Origin: CAZUVM01 sp964623885 | GTDB lineage: Bacteria; Verrucomicrobiota; Verrucomicrobiia; Limisphaerales; UBA8199 | NCBI GenBank assembly: GCA_964623885.1 | Contig: CAZUVM010000005.1 | Coordinates: forward strand, 1-27,551 | Direction of reading: 5' to 3' | Length of the DNA: 27,551 nucleotides | Shown here: piece by piece, positions 1 to 7,752 of the stretch | Position numbering within the stretch: the stretch's first letter is position 1 | How the letters are laid out: every line of letters begins with the position of its first letter | Program-made: the position numbers and the translations under genes | The notes under the pieces: model-generated | Seen by the model: the letters and a program-made list of their open reading frames with translations, nothing else | Told to the model about the DNA's origin: nothing | Databases searched by the model: none

Positions 1-1020
1 GCATCCCACACCTTGACCGTCTTATCAAAACTCCCCGTGACAATACGGCGGCCGTCCGGTGAAAAGGCCGCGCAAAAAACGATATTGCTATGACCTTTAA
101 GCGTGAACAAGCTGCGACCGATCTCGTTGCCAGATAGCCCACTGTCTGCGTCCCACACTTCCGGTGTGTAATCCTGGTTGCCGGTGACCAACCGCCGGCC
201 GTCGGGGTAAAAAGCCAACGAAGCAATACCGCCGCCATACCCCTTCAAGGTGCGGAGTTCCTGACCGGTGGCCGCATCCCAGAACTTGACCGTATTATCG
301 GCACTGCTTGTGGCGATCCACTGGCCATCCGGGGAAAAAGCCACACATAGGACATAACTGGTGTGCCCCTTTAGAGGAAACAATTCCCGGCCACTGGCCG
401 CGTCCCACACCTTCGCCGTCTTATCATAGCTCGCAGTCGCGATTCGCTTGTTGTCAGGAGAAAAGACAACGCATGCAATCCCACCGGCGTGGCCCACGAG
501 CGTAAGGAGGTTTTGCCCGGTGACCGCATCCCAGACTATGGCCGTCTTGTCGGCACTGTCTTGACTTCCGGTGGCGATCCGCTGCCCATTTGGTGAAATG
601 GCCACAGGCCAAATCTTCCCAGTTTGCCCTTTGAGGGTGAGCAATTCTCGGCCCGTGTCTGCATCCCAGATCCTGGCCGTCTTATCCCAGCTCCCGGTGA
701 CAATCCTCCGACCGTCCGGGGAAAAGAGCGCGGAGCGAACCACGTCACTGTGCCCTTTAAGTCTGAACAATTCCCGCCCGGTGTCCGCATCCCATACCCT
801 GGCGGTCTGATCGTGGCTGGCAGTGACAATTCGCCTACCGTCCGGAGAAAATGCAACCCAAATAACCCAGTCGCGGTGGCCTTTGAGAGTGAGCAGCTCT
901 CGCCCGCTGGCCGCATCCCAGATCTTGGCGGTCATATCCATACTCCCTGTGGCAATGCGCCGCCCGTCAGGTGAAACGGCTACACTATTCACCGTACCGA
1001 GATGCCCTCGCAGCGTCATC
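1..1020 (-). repeat. Tandem WD40 repeats (at least eight) of the kinase
   Basis: About 126-bp units each encode a WD40 blade of the form LxxLKGHxxxVxxVAFSPDGRR followed by I(A/V)TGSxDxTAKIWDAxSGREL. Seven complete units and most of an eighth are visible; the array leaves the window. The fourth unit has a few extra residues (TGSQDSADKTAIVWDA), and the seventh has degenerate GH and SPDG motifs (GYGGG, YPDG) plus an insertion after WDADSG. Units 1-3, 5, 6 and 8 are very alike, which suggests recent duplication or gene conversion. Confidence 0.9.
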
Positions 1021-2588
1021 AAGGCCGCATGAGTTTGCGGCTGCCAATAATACCATTCAAAACCGCGGTAGGGAGAGTTCTCGGTGTCCTCCAGTGCTTG
1101 CCGCAACCCACCGATGTTGTTTTGGTCCCAGGCTTGTTGGGCCACATTCATGTTGGCAACGTAGAGAAGCCGGTTGGCTTCAGCCTCGCGCCTCTCCACC
1201 AGTTCGCGCTGTTGCTTCTCGGCTTGCTGCGCTGCCTGCGCAGCGAGCCGCTGCCCCTTTTCGGCATTCCTCGCCCGGCTAGCCTCAATCGCCTGCCAAC
1301 TGCTCACGGCGCTGCCAACCACCAATGTCGCAGCCACCACCGCTGCCGCGGTAAACGACAGTTTGTTTCGTCGCCAGGCCTTTTGCAGCTTGTAGGCTGC
1401 GCTGGGCGGCCGGGCTACCACGGCTTCATCCCTAAGGTGGCGTTGAACATCCATCGCCAAACCATTGGCCGTCTCGTAACGACGCGTGCGGTCTTTCTCC
1501 AGGCACTTCATCACAATCCAGTCCAGGTCGCCGCGAATCAAATGCGCCAGCTTGGGCGGTTCCGATTGACGATGCTTGGCCACGGTCGTCTGTTCTGCCG
1601 CATCCAACGTTTCCAGCTTCGTTGATGGCCGCGCCGGTTCCTCTTCCCGAATGATGCGGCGCACTTCGTCGAAGCCGGCTTCCCTCAACCGCTTGGCTTC
1701 AAACGGAGTCTTGCCGGTCAGTAACTCGTACAGCAGCACACCAAGCGAATAAATATCGCTGCGCGTATCCACGTCCAGATCGGTCAGCCTGGCCTGCTCG
1801 GGACTCATGTAGGCCGGCGTGCCAATAAATTGCTCAAACGCCGTGAACAGGGTTTTATCGGTCAGGCGTTGATCGGTGGTGGCTTTGGCAATGCCGAAAT
1901 CGATGATCTTGGGCACGAGGACGCCGTCGCGATCCGCCACCAGGATGTTGGAAGGCTTTATATCACGATGGATGATGCCTTTCTGGTGGGCATGCTGGAT
2001 CGCTCGGCAGACTTGAATGAAAAGCTCCAGGCGCGCCACGGTGCTGAGGTTGTTCTGGTCGCAGTAGTCGGTGATCTTGATCCCACGCACCAGTTCCATG
2101 ACGAAATACGGCCGGCCAGTTTCCGTCGCGCCCGCGTCCAGGACCTTGGCAATGTTCGGATGGTCCATGAGAGCCAACGCCTGCCGCTCGGCTTCGAACC
2201 GGGCGACAACACTCTTGGTGTCCATCCCGAGCTTGATGACCTTGAGCGCAACGCGTCGGCGAACCGGTTCCTCCTGCTCGGCCATGTAAACCACCCCACA
2301 ACCGCCTTCGCCGATTTGTTGCAGCAGTTTGTAGCGGCCAATCTTATCGCCTGGTTTCTCGGCTGGAACTGACGAGAAACGGATAGTCCCGGCCGGTCCG
2401 GGTGAAACCGCGTCCGGGCCTTCGAGGCAGTCGCAAGATTTTTCGCTGGCCTTAAGCAGTTCTTCGACGCGCTGTCGCAAGGCAGCATCGTCAGCACACA
2501 CGCGATCGAGGTAAGCAGCGCGCTCTTCGCGCGGCAATTCCAGCGCCACGTTGAACACCTCAATTTCGTTTTCGGACGACTGAGGCAT
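1..2588 (-). CDS. Ser/Thr protein kinase with WD40 repeats, 3' end cut by window edge
   Basis: The frame is open from ATG at 2588 to the left edge (862 codons plus two bases), so the C-terminus is missing. Residues 1-75 are an acidic N-terminal region. A Hanks-type kinase domain follows from about residue 80 to 350, with glycine loop GEGGCGVVY, lysine in VALKVIK, HRDIKPSN near residue 206, DFG in IIDFGIAKA and TPAYMSPEQA. All catalytic residues are present. One membrane helix lies near residues 407-431, then a Gln/Glu/Ala-rich coiled coil, a linker containing LLYVANMNVAQQAWDQNN, and WD40 repeats from about residue 523. The kinase is therefore cytoplasmic and the propeller lies across the membrane or in the periplasm. 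This architecture is common in Verrucomicrobiota and Planctomycetota; ligands and targets are unknown. No clear Shine-Dalgarno site precedes the start. Confidence 0.93.
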   Translation of the reverse strand, partial: MPQSSENEIEVFNVALELPREERAAYLDRVCADDAALRQRVEELLKASEKSCDCLEGPDAVSPGPAGTIRFSSVPAEKPGDKIGRYKLLQQIGEGGCGVVYMAEQEEPVRRRVALKVIKLGMDTKSVVARFEAERQALALMDHPNIAKVLDAGATETGRPYFVMELVRGIKITDYCDQNNLSTVARLELFIQVCRAIQHAHQKGIIHRDIKPSNILVADRDGVLVPKIIDFGIAKATTDQRLTDKTLFTAFEQFIGTPAYMSPEQARLTDLDVDTRSDIYSLGVLLYELLTGKTPFEAKRLREAGFDEVRRIIREEEPARPSTKLETLDAAEQTTVAKHRQSEPPKLAHLIRGDLDWIVMKCLEKDRTRRYETANGLAMDVQRHLRDEAVVARPPSAAYKLQKAWRRNKLSFTAAAVVAATLVVGSAVSSWQAIEASRARNAEKGQRLAAQAAQQAEKQQRELVERREAEANRLLYVANMNVAQQAWDQNNIGGLRQALEDTENSPYRGFEWYYWQPQTHAALMTLRGHLGTVNSVAVSPDGRRIATGSMDMTAKIWDAASGRELLTLKGHRDWVIWVAFSPDGRRIVTASHDQTARVWDADTGRELFRLKGHSDVVRSALFSPDGRRIVTGSWDKTARIWDADTGRELLTLKGQTGKIWPVAISPNGQRIATGSQDSADKTAIVWDAVTGQNLLTLVGHAGGIACVVFSPDNKRIATASYDKTAKVWDAASGRELFPLKGHTSYVLCVAFSPDGQWIATSSADNTVKFWDAATGQELRTLKGYGGGIASLAFYPDGRRLVTGNQDYTPEVWDADSGLSGNEIGRSLFTLKGHSNIVFCAAFSPDGRRIVTGSFDKTVKVWD

Positions 2589-2743
2589 AGGTGAACTTAA
2601 TCATTCACCCTTCAGTGCGAAATAAACAGCGCAAAAGGACAAAGAAACTCCCTTTGGGCGCAGGACAATGATCAAGGAAGACGTCCGTAGTACTTGAAAA
2701 CAGGCCAGTATAAAATGGTGAGTTTTAGACGAGACTAGGGCGA

Positions 2744-3094
2744 ATGCGCCGATTGATCGCGCCCGCAGCAAAGCCATCACCCGCGGAGCGCTTAGTACAT
2801 GTGGTTAGCAAAAAGGCAAATTCCTATCAATTGAGTTCGATACAACACCCGGCCAGGACGGTTCTCGTGGCTGAGGCTTAAACGCTCATCCCGTGGTCGT
2901 GGCACGAAGCCGTTCTTGCAGGAGGCGAGGCGCTGCCCTATGAGGACGCGAAGAACATTGTGAGTTTTGTGGACGGCCACATCAGTTATTTCAAGTTTTA
3001 CTGGAACGGTGCTCGTCTTCCGGATGGCGGCATGTCCTTTGCGTTCGCATACAATCCGCCCGCCGGTTACGATTATCAATGGAGTGGAGATTGA
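2744..3094 (+). pseudogene. Prepilin-like (H-X9-DG type) protein relic with one in-frame stop
   Basis: A continuous + frame from ATG 2744 to TGA 3092-3094 is broken only by TAA at 2879-2881. Before the stop it reads SPAERLVHVV, KKANSYQLSS and HPARTVLVAEA; after it, TLIPWSWHEAVLAGGEALPY, NIVSFVDGHISYFKFYWNG and finally GYDYQWSGD. The phrases TVLVAEA, the SFVDGH box and the closing PPAGYDYQWSGD are what I recall of the C-terminal half of the prepilin-type proteins that are very numerous in Verrucomicrobiota. The stop sits where the family has an aromatic residue (VAEA-Y/F), so a TAT or TAC to TAA change explains it. No prepilin leader or N-terminal helix is visible upstream, so the gene is also 5' truncated. 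It converges on the histidine kinase gene. Confidence 0.72.
2777..2831 (+). repeat. 55-bp direct repeat, copy A
   Basis: This stretch begins TCACCCGCGGAGCGCTTAGT and ends CAAATTCCTATCAAT. It matches 13289-13343 at 53 of 55 positions in the same orientation, differing only at the base after GTGGTTAG and in the A/G tract that follows. In + frame both copies encode SPAERLVHVV(S/R)KKANSYQ, so the repeat is a conserved block of the prepilin-like gene family. Copy A lies inside the longer relic at 2744-3094. Confidence 0.9.
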
Positions 3095-3111
3095 TATGGG
3101 GAGTCACCCAT

Positions 3112-4887
3112 TCAGGCCGCCGGCAGTTCGATCCAGAACGCGCTTCCTCTTCCCAGTTCGGATTCGACCCCGCAAGTACCGTGCATTCGTTGCATGGCCC
3201 GGGCGACAATCGCCAGCCCTATGCCGGTGCCTTCGTAGGCATGCGCGCTCCAGCCGCGCTCAAAAATTCCGAAGATCTTCTCGTGGACCTGGCGCGGGAT
3301 GCCGATACCTTCATCGCGCACCCAAATACGAATGTGCCGGGATGCTTCTTCGGTCGGGGCCTGCTCGTGCTCATCGAGCGCGCCCGTGGTCGAGCTGAAA
3401 ACCAATGCGCGCGCGCGGGTATTGGGCGAGCCATGCGCTACCGGCTCACTCGAGATGGTGATTCTCGGCGGAATCCCTGGGGGCACAAATTTCACTGCAT
3501 TATCAATGAGGTTCGAGAATACCTGTTCCAACAGGCCGCGGTGACCCCGCACAGCGTGCAAGGGCCGGTCGACGGTAATCGCCTGCCGGACGGCGGGAAG
3601 CTGCAAGGAAATGACCTCATCGAGGATCGGCTCGAGCACAACGGTCGCGAGGTCGATTTGCTGGCGGGAAACCTTGCTGAACTCGAGGAGGTCACGCGTC
3701 AGGCTTTCCATTCGCCTCGAGGCCCGCCCTATTTTTTGCACCAGGTGCCGCGCGTCCGCCGGCAGCACGTCGGTGAAATTCTCGAGCAGGATCTCGCAGA
3801 AGCCGATCATGCTGCGCGCGGGCGCCCGCAGATCATGGGCAAGGGTATAGGAGAAAGTTTCGAGCTCAGAAACGGTTTCCCGCAGTTGCGCGGTGCGCTC
3901 CTGAACCTGCGTTTCGAGCAGTTGCGCCTCATCGCTGAGCAGCTCTTTCGCCCGGTGCAACTGGCGATTGGTGCTTTCACGATCCAGGGCGGTAGCCAGG
4001 TATTGGGCAATGGTGCTCAAAAGGTCGGGCTCGTCCGCGGCGATCTCATCACGAATCCCGGTAGCGAAGCAGAGCAAACCCAGATTGCGGTGTTTGGCCA
4101 CCAACGGCAGGATGATCGCCGCGGTCAGGCCAGCCTGCTTCAGCGCGCTGTATTCGGGCCCCTCGACGGTGCGCAGCGAATTGAGCACCTCAATGCCGGG
4201 TGAGGTCTCCTCCGCGAGATGCGCGAAGGGGCAGGCGACAAACTGCCGCTGCGCTTCAATCGGCACTCCGCCGATGGCTTCCAAAGCGAGCAGGCCGGAC
4301 TCGAAATCCCGCAAGTAAACAACAAAGGTGTCAAAATCGAGCTGCTCCGCGATTTTGAAAAAGAGTTGGCGGACAGCTTTCTGGGGCTGCTCCGTTTCCA
4401 GCAGACTCGCCAGGGCCCAGGAGAGCAATTCATCGCGGCGATGCTGGCGCGCGAGCGCCTCGGCCTGGCTTTCCCGCTGCGTGACGTCCTCGATGACGAC
4501 GACGACACCGCAGATTCGGCCCTCGGCAAACAGCGGCGCGAGGCGCGCAGTCTGCAGCATTTGGGGTGCGCTCCGGTCAGGAAAGGTCGCGCGCAGTGGC
4601 AACAGATAACGGTGCAGAGCGGTGGAAAGGACGCTGGACTCGCCGGCGAGGGCGCGTTCGAAATGGCCGGTCAGCTTGCGTTCGCTCAGCTCCGGGTACA
4701 AGCGGAACAGATCCTGGCCGGCGACTTCTTCCAGGGGTCTGCCGCTATGCTGTTCCATCCAGGAATTCCAGCTTTGCACCCGCAACGACTCGTCCAGGGT
4801 GATCACGCCGTAAGGCGCAAATTGCTGAATCCAGGAAAGGACCGCGGCTTCCCTTTTGGATCCCGGATGTTGGACTGGATCGGCCAT
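3112..4887 (-). CDS. PAS/GAF sensor histidine kinase, last gene of the che operon
   Basis: This 591-residue protein has no membrane segment or signal peptide and should be cytoplasmic. Residues about 15-135 form a PAS-like domain (VITLDESLRVQSWNSWMEQH, ending VVVIEDVTQRE). About 150-310 is a GAF domain (FFKIAEQLDFDTFVVYL, ending LLSTIAQYLATALDRE). A coiled coil leads to a HisKA domain with ETFSYTLAHDLRAPARS, placing the phosphoacceptor at His351. A HATPase domain follows with N-box NLIDNAVKF near 460, G1 DEGIGIP and G2 GTGIGLAI. The HisKA style resembles phytochrome-like kinases. The start is 6 bp after cheC, so it is the last gene of the operon. A likely partner is the Rcp1-like regulator that opens the operon; this is inference. 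No chromophore cysteine or cofactor motif is evident. Confidence 0.92.
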   Translation of the reverse strand: MADPVQHPGSKREAAVLSWIQQFAPYGVITLDESLRVQSWNSWMEQHSGRPLEEVAGQDLFRLYPELSERKLTGHFERALAGESSVLSTALHRYLLPLRATFPDRSAPQMLQTARLAPLFAEGRICGVVVVIEDVTQRESQAEALARQHRRDELLSWALASLLETEQPQKAVRQLFFKIAEQLDFDTFVVYLRDFESGLLALEAIGGVPIEAQRQFVACPFAHLAEETSPGIEVLNSLRTVEGPEYSALKQAGLTAAIILPLVAKHRNLGLLCFATGIRDEIAADEPDLLSTIAQYLATALDRESTNRQLHRAKELLSDEAQLLETQVQERTAQLRETVSELETFSYTLAHDLRAPARSMIGFCEILLENFTDVLPADARHLVQKIGRASRRMESLTRDLLEFSKVSRQQIDLATVVLEPILDEVISLQLPAVRQAITVDRPLHAVRGHRGLLEQVFSNLIDNAVKFVPPGIPPRITISSEPVAHGSPNTRARALVFSSTTGALDEHEQAPTEEASRHIRIWVRDEGIGIPRQVHEKIFGIFERGWSAHAYEGTGIGLAIVARAMQRMHGTCGVESELGRGSAFWIELPAA

Positions 4888-4893
4888 GGCTTT

Positions 4894-5508
4894 TTAGCGC
4901 AGTTCGCGTTCCTCCCATTTTTGTAACTCGTTCAAGAGGGTTTCCAGGGAAGTGACCCCGAGAATGATCACCAGGTAACCGCTAACGTTGCTGGCGCGCA
5001 TATGAAAACGGGTATGGATGACCAGCGCATATTCGAGTTCATCACCGCCCACGGTGATCGACCGAAGCACCTTGTGCACCGATTCCACCTGGAGATAGGG
5101 GACCGTAAAGGTCACCTGGACCTTGAGGAGATTGCCAAACGCACCCAGGCAGGCGTTCAAAACGATGTTGCCAATCTCCGTGATCACCTCGCGCGCGGCG
5201 CCATCCAGCTCTTCGGTGTCCGCGCGGTCGGTCAGGAGGCTATTGAGCAGCAGGGCGGCCCGGCGGTCCAAAAGCAGGATTGCGTTGCCGGCAATCGGTC
5301 CGGAAAAAACCTGGTTCACACTCGCCACATCGCCTTGAATGACGCGCTGGAGCTTTTCTTTAATCTCCGGGATCAAATGAATGGCGACTTCCGGGACTTC
5401 GAGGGAAATGCGATGGCCGGTGAGGTCAGACAAGGCGGCGGCGGCGCGGGCGTAGCCGATGTTGATGAGCTCCGTCAGCGCGTCCTGCTGGCTCGTGGTC
5501 AGTTCCAT
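4894..5508 (-). CDS. cheC: CheC-type CheY-P phosphatase
   Basis: This 204-residue protein carries the two CheC/FliY signature helices. The first is TELINIGYARAAAALSDLTG, with E13 and N16. The second is VITEIGNIVLNACLGAFGN, with E111 and N114. In the family each ExxN pair inserts into the CheY active site to remove phosphate; both sites are intact here. The SGPIAGNAILLLD strand and a C-terminal hydrophobic strand complete the fold. The start overlaps the end of cheY by 10 bp and has a strong GGGAGG site six bases upstream, inside cheY, so translation is coupled and this start is well supported. Its place next to cheY suggests it ends the output of that regulator. No cheD is present; in other bacteria CheD stimulates CheC. 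Confidence 0.88.
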   Translation of the reverse strand: MELTTSQQDALTELINIGYARAAAALSDLTGHRISLEVPEVAIHLIPEIKEKLQRVIQGDVASVNQVFSGPIAGNAILLLDRRAALLLNSLLTDRADTEELDGAAREVITEIGNIVLNACLGAFGNLLKVQVTFTVPYLQVESVHKVLRSITVGGDELEYALVIHTRFHMRASNVSGYLVIILGVTSLETLLNELQKWEERELR

Positions 5509-5876
5509 ACCGTTCCTCCCGCTAAAACGATCGTCAGCACCTCGGCAAGTTGCTCCTTGGTCACGGGCTTGTTCACCATCGCGACCGCGCCCGTATCTTT
5601 GACGATGTCGCGGGTGGTTCGCTGAATGTCGGCGGTCGAGACCACTACCGGCAATTGCGGATTCAATTCCTTCAGTTTGCGCAGCACCTCGACGCCATAC
5701 ATACCGTGCATCAACAGATCCAGGATCACGGCATCGTGATGGTTGAGGGCATAGCGCTCGAGGGCCTGGGCGCCGTCGGAAACATCTTCCACCTCATAGC
5801 CCAACTCCTCCAATATCTTGCGGATCATACGCCGCGCCAGGCCCGAATCATCCACTACCAGAATTCTGCTTTTCAT
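5499..5876 (-). CDS. cheY: CheY-like single-domain response regulator
   Basis: This 125-residue receiver domain has the complete active site: acidic pair D9-D10, phosphoacceptor D53 in VILDLLM, S80/T81 in VVVSTAD and K103 in VNKPVTKEQL. There is no output domain, so it should act by protein contact. Phosphate donor and remover are expected to be the CheA and CheC of the same operon. Its start overlaps the cheB stop in ATGA, and its end overlaps cheC, so the three genes are translationally linked. No flagellar or pilus gene is in the window, so the output target cannot be named. Confidence 0.9.
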   Translation of the reverse strand: MKSRILVVDDSGLARRMIRKILEELGYEVEDVSDGAQALERYALNHHDAVILDLLMHGMYGVEVLRKLKELNPQLPVVVSTADIQRTTRDIVKDTGAVAMVNKPVTKEQLAEVLTIVLAGGTVWN

Positions 5877-6898
5877 AAACGTTTCCCGATCTCCTCCGCC
5901 ATTGACGACAACGATACTTCGCCATCACTGAGACCCACCTCGACGACGCAACGCGGCATGCCATAAATGACGCAACTCGCTTCGCTCTGCGTCAGGATCG
6001 TCCCGCCTTGCGCTTTGATCCAGCCGGCGCCTTCCTTGCCGTCGTCGCCCATCCCGGTCATCACCACGCCCAGCACGCGCTGGTGGTATGTCTCGGCCGC
6101 CGAACGAAACAGCACGTCGATCGATGGCCGGTGCGGTTTATCCGCCGGGTGAATCGAAAGGTGGACGACCACGGAACCTTCGCTGGTCCGCTTAAAGGTA
6201 ACATGACGCCCGGCAGGGGCGAGCAAGGCCTCGCCGGGCCGAACGACACAGCCCTCGAAGGCCTCACGGACGGACAATCGCGAGATCTCGTCCAGCTTGT
6301 CGGCAAACGGGGCCGTGTAACCAATGGGCATATGCAGTACTATAACCAGCGGCACCGGGAAGTCATCGGGGAATTGCGGCACCAGGTAACGCAGCGCCTG
6401 GGGACCGCCCGTCGAAATCCCCAGCACGACGATATCGACATGCGTGGCCGGCCGGAACGACGGCACACCGCCCGGACGCACTAAAGATCGGGGCGAGCGC
6501 GACGACAGCGCCGCGGCTTTGACTTTTTCAATCAGCTCGTCGCGCACCGCCAAAAGGCCGTTGTTGGCCAGCGCGGTCGGCTTGCGAATGAAATCAACCG
6601 CCCCGGATTCCAGCGCTTCGAGCACGTGGCCGGCATCCTCGGGAGACGCGCTGAGGAGCAGGATCGGCACTGGCTTGCGTTGCATCTGCTGGCGCACGAA
6701 GCCCACGCCATCGAGTACGGGCATGAGCAGGTCGCACGTCACCACGTCGGGATCGAATTGCTCGACCATCGGCAGCGCGTCGGCGCCATTCCTCGCCATG
6801 CCCACCACCTGGATCTGCGGGCTGGTGGAGAGCATCCCTCGGATCGCTTTGCGCACGAACGCCGAGTCGTCAACGATCAATGTTTTAATGATGCCCAT
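5873..6898 (-). CDS. cheB: Protein-glutamate methylesterase CheB
   Basis: This 341-residue protein has the usual two parts. Residues 1-120 are a receiver domain with D10-D11, phosphoacceptor D56 in VVTCDLLMP and lysine in IRKPTAL. After a Ser/Arg/Pro linker, residues about 152-341 form the methylesterase domain. The triad is visible: S162 in GISTGGPQAL, H189 in VLHMPIGYT and D286 in VVMTGMGDDG. The enzyme removes methyl groups, and deamidates glutamine, on the receptor helices, and is activated by CheA. It starts 5 bp after cheR and overlaps cheY by 4 bp. Length matches the family. Confidence 0.95.
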   Translation of the reverse strand: MGIIKTLIVDDSAFVRKAIRGMLSTSPQIQVVGMARNGADALPMVEQFDPDVVTCDLLMPVLDGVGFVRQQMQRKPVPILLLSASPEDAGHVLEALESGAVDFIRKPTALANNGLLAVRDELIEKVKAAALSSRSPRSLVRPGGVPSFRPATHVDIVVLGISTGGPQALRYLVPQFPDDFPVPLVIVLHMPIGYTAPFADKLDEISRLSVREAFEGCVVRPGEALLAPAGRHVTFKRTSEGSVVVHLSIHPADKPHRPSIDVLFRSAAETYHQRVLGVVMTGMGDDGKEGAGWIKAQGGTILTQSEASCVIYGMPRCVVEVGLSDGEVSLSSMAEEIGKRL

Positions 6899-6903
6899 CC
6901 GCT

Positions 6904-7752
6904 TCAGATTCGCACATACACCAGGGCGTCGCCGATTTCCTTCAGCTCAAAATCGGTGGTCATCCGCAACAACGACTCGGAGGCGCCCACGAAAAGATGT
7001 CCCCCGGGCGGCATCTTGGCCGCGATCATCGCCACGGTTAGCCGAATGGCGTGGGGCGAAAAGTAAATAAAGACATTGCGACAAAAAACCGCTTGCACGC
7101 GCGCAAAGCGGGCCACTTCACCGGGTTCGAGAAGATTGGCGCGCGCGAATGTCACTTGTTTCCTGATTTGATCGGAGAGCTTCCATCCGTCCGACACCGG
7201 CTCAAAGTACTTTTGCCGCAGAGTGGGAGGGAAAGCCCGGAACGACTTCTCCCGGTAAACGCCCCGGCGCGCTTTCTCGAGGGCCGAGAGACTGGCGTCG
7301 GTGGCCACAATCTCGACCGGCAGCGTGTCGAGGCCAGCCTCCGCCAGGGCGATGGCAATCGAGAAAGGCTCCTCGCCGGTGGCGCACGCCGCCGACCACA
7401 CCCGGAAGGGCAGCGCGTGCTTTTGAAACCACTGGGGCACGATCAAATCGACCAAGGCATTGACCTGGGAAAGCTCCCGCCAAAGGTAGGTCTCCTGCAC
7501 CGAGAGCGCTTCCCAGGCCTGGTCCCACTCGCCGCAAGCGTTCTCTTTGAGGGCGTAATAGTAATCCAGGAACGAGCGGAAGCCTCTGGCCTGCGCCTGC
7601 GGTTCGAGTTTCTCGAGGAGGAAATCGAGTCGGGCGTTTTCAAAGAACAAGCCGGTCCGGTCATGAATCAAGTCACGCAGCAGTTGGGGCACACCGTCAG
7701 GGACCCGGAGGGGCTGGGACCCAATGTCGCTGGAGACCGACCGGAAACTCAA
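6904..7752 (-). CDS. cheR: Chemotaxis protein methyltransferase CheR
   Basis: This 282-residue SAM-dependent methyltransferase acts on receptor glutamates. Residues about 18-75 are the helical N-terminal domain (LLRDLIHDRTGLFFE). The catalytic domain has ETYLWRE, the SAM loop VWSAACATGEEPFSIAIALA, IVATDASLSALEKARRGVY and the family motif AVFCRNVFIYF. A long C-terminal partner region is absent. The start codon is TTG at 7752 and overlaps the receptor stop codon as TTGA; no good ATG exists nearby in frame. This points to coupled translation with the receptor it is expected to modify. Receptor, CheR and CheB are adjacent, so an adaptation cycle is likely. Confidence 0.94.
   Translation of the reverse strand: MSFRSVSSDIGSQPLRVPDGVPQLLRDLIHDRTGLFFENARLDFLLEKLEPQAQARGFRSFLDYYYALKENACGEWDQAWEALSVQETYLWRELSQVNALVDLIVPQWFQKHALPFRVWSAACATGEEPFSIAIALAEAGLDTLPVEIVATDASLSALEKARRGVYREKSFRAFPPTLRQKYFEPVSDGWKLSDQIRKQVTFARANLLEPGEVARFARVQAVFCRNVFIYFSPHAIRLTVAMIAAKMPPGGHLFVGASESLLRMTTDFELKEIGDALVYVRI

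Noticed and set aside
2792..3079. Minus-strand 95-codon frame in the gap before the kinase
   Set aside because: The + strand of the same bases encodes recognisable prepilin-like family motifs, so this is its complement.
3079..4203. Long + strand frame of 374 codons opposite the PAS/GAF kinase
   Set aside because: It is antisense to a gene with full kinase motifs and shows no family pattern of its own; GC-rich codon bias creates such frames.
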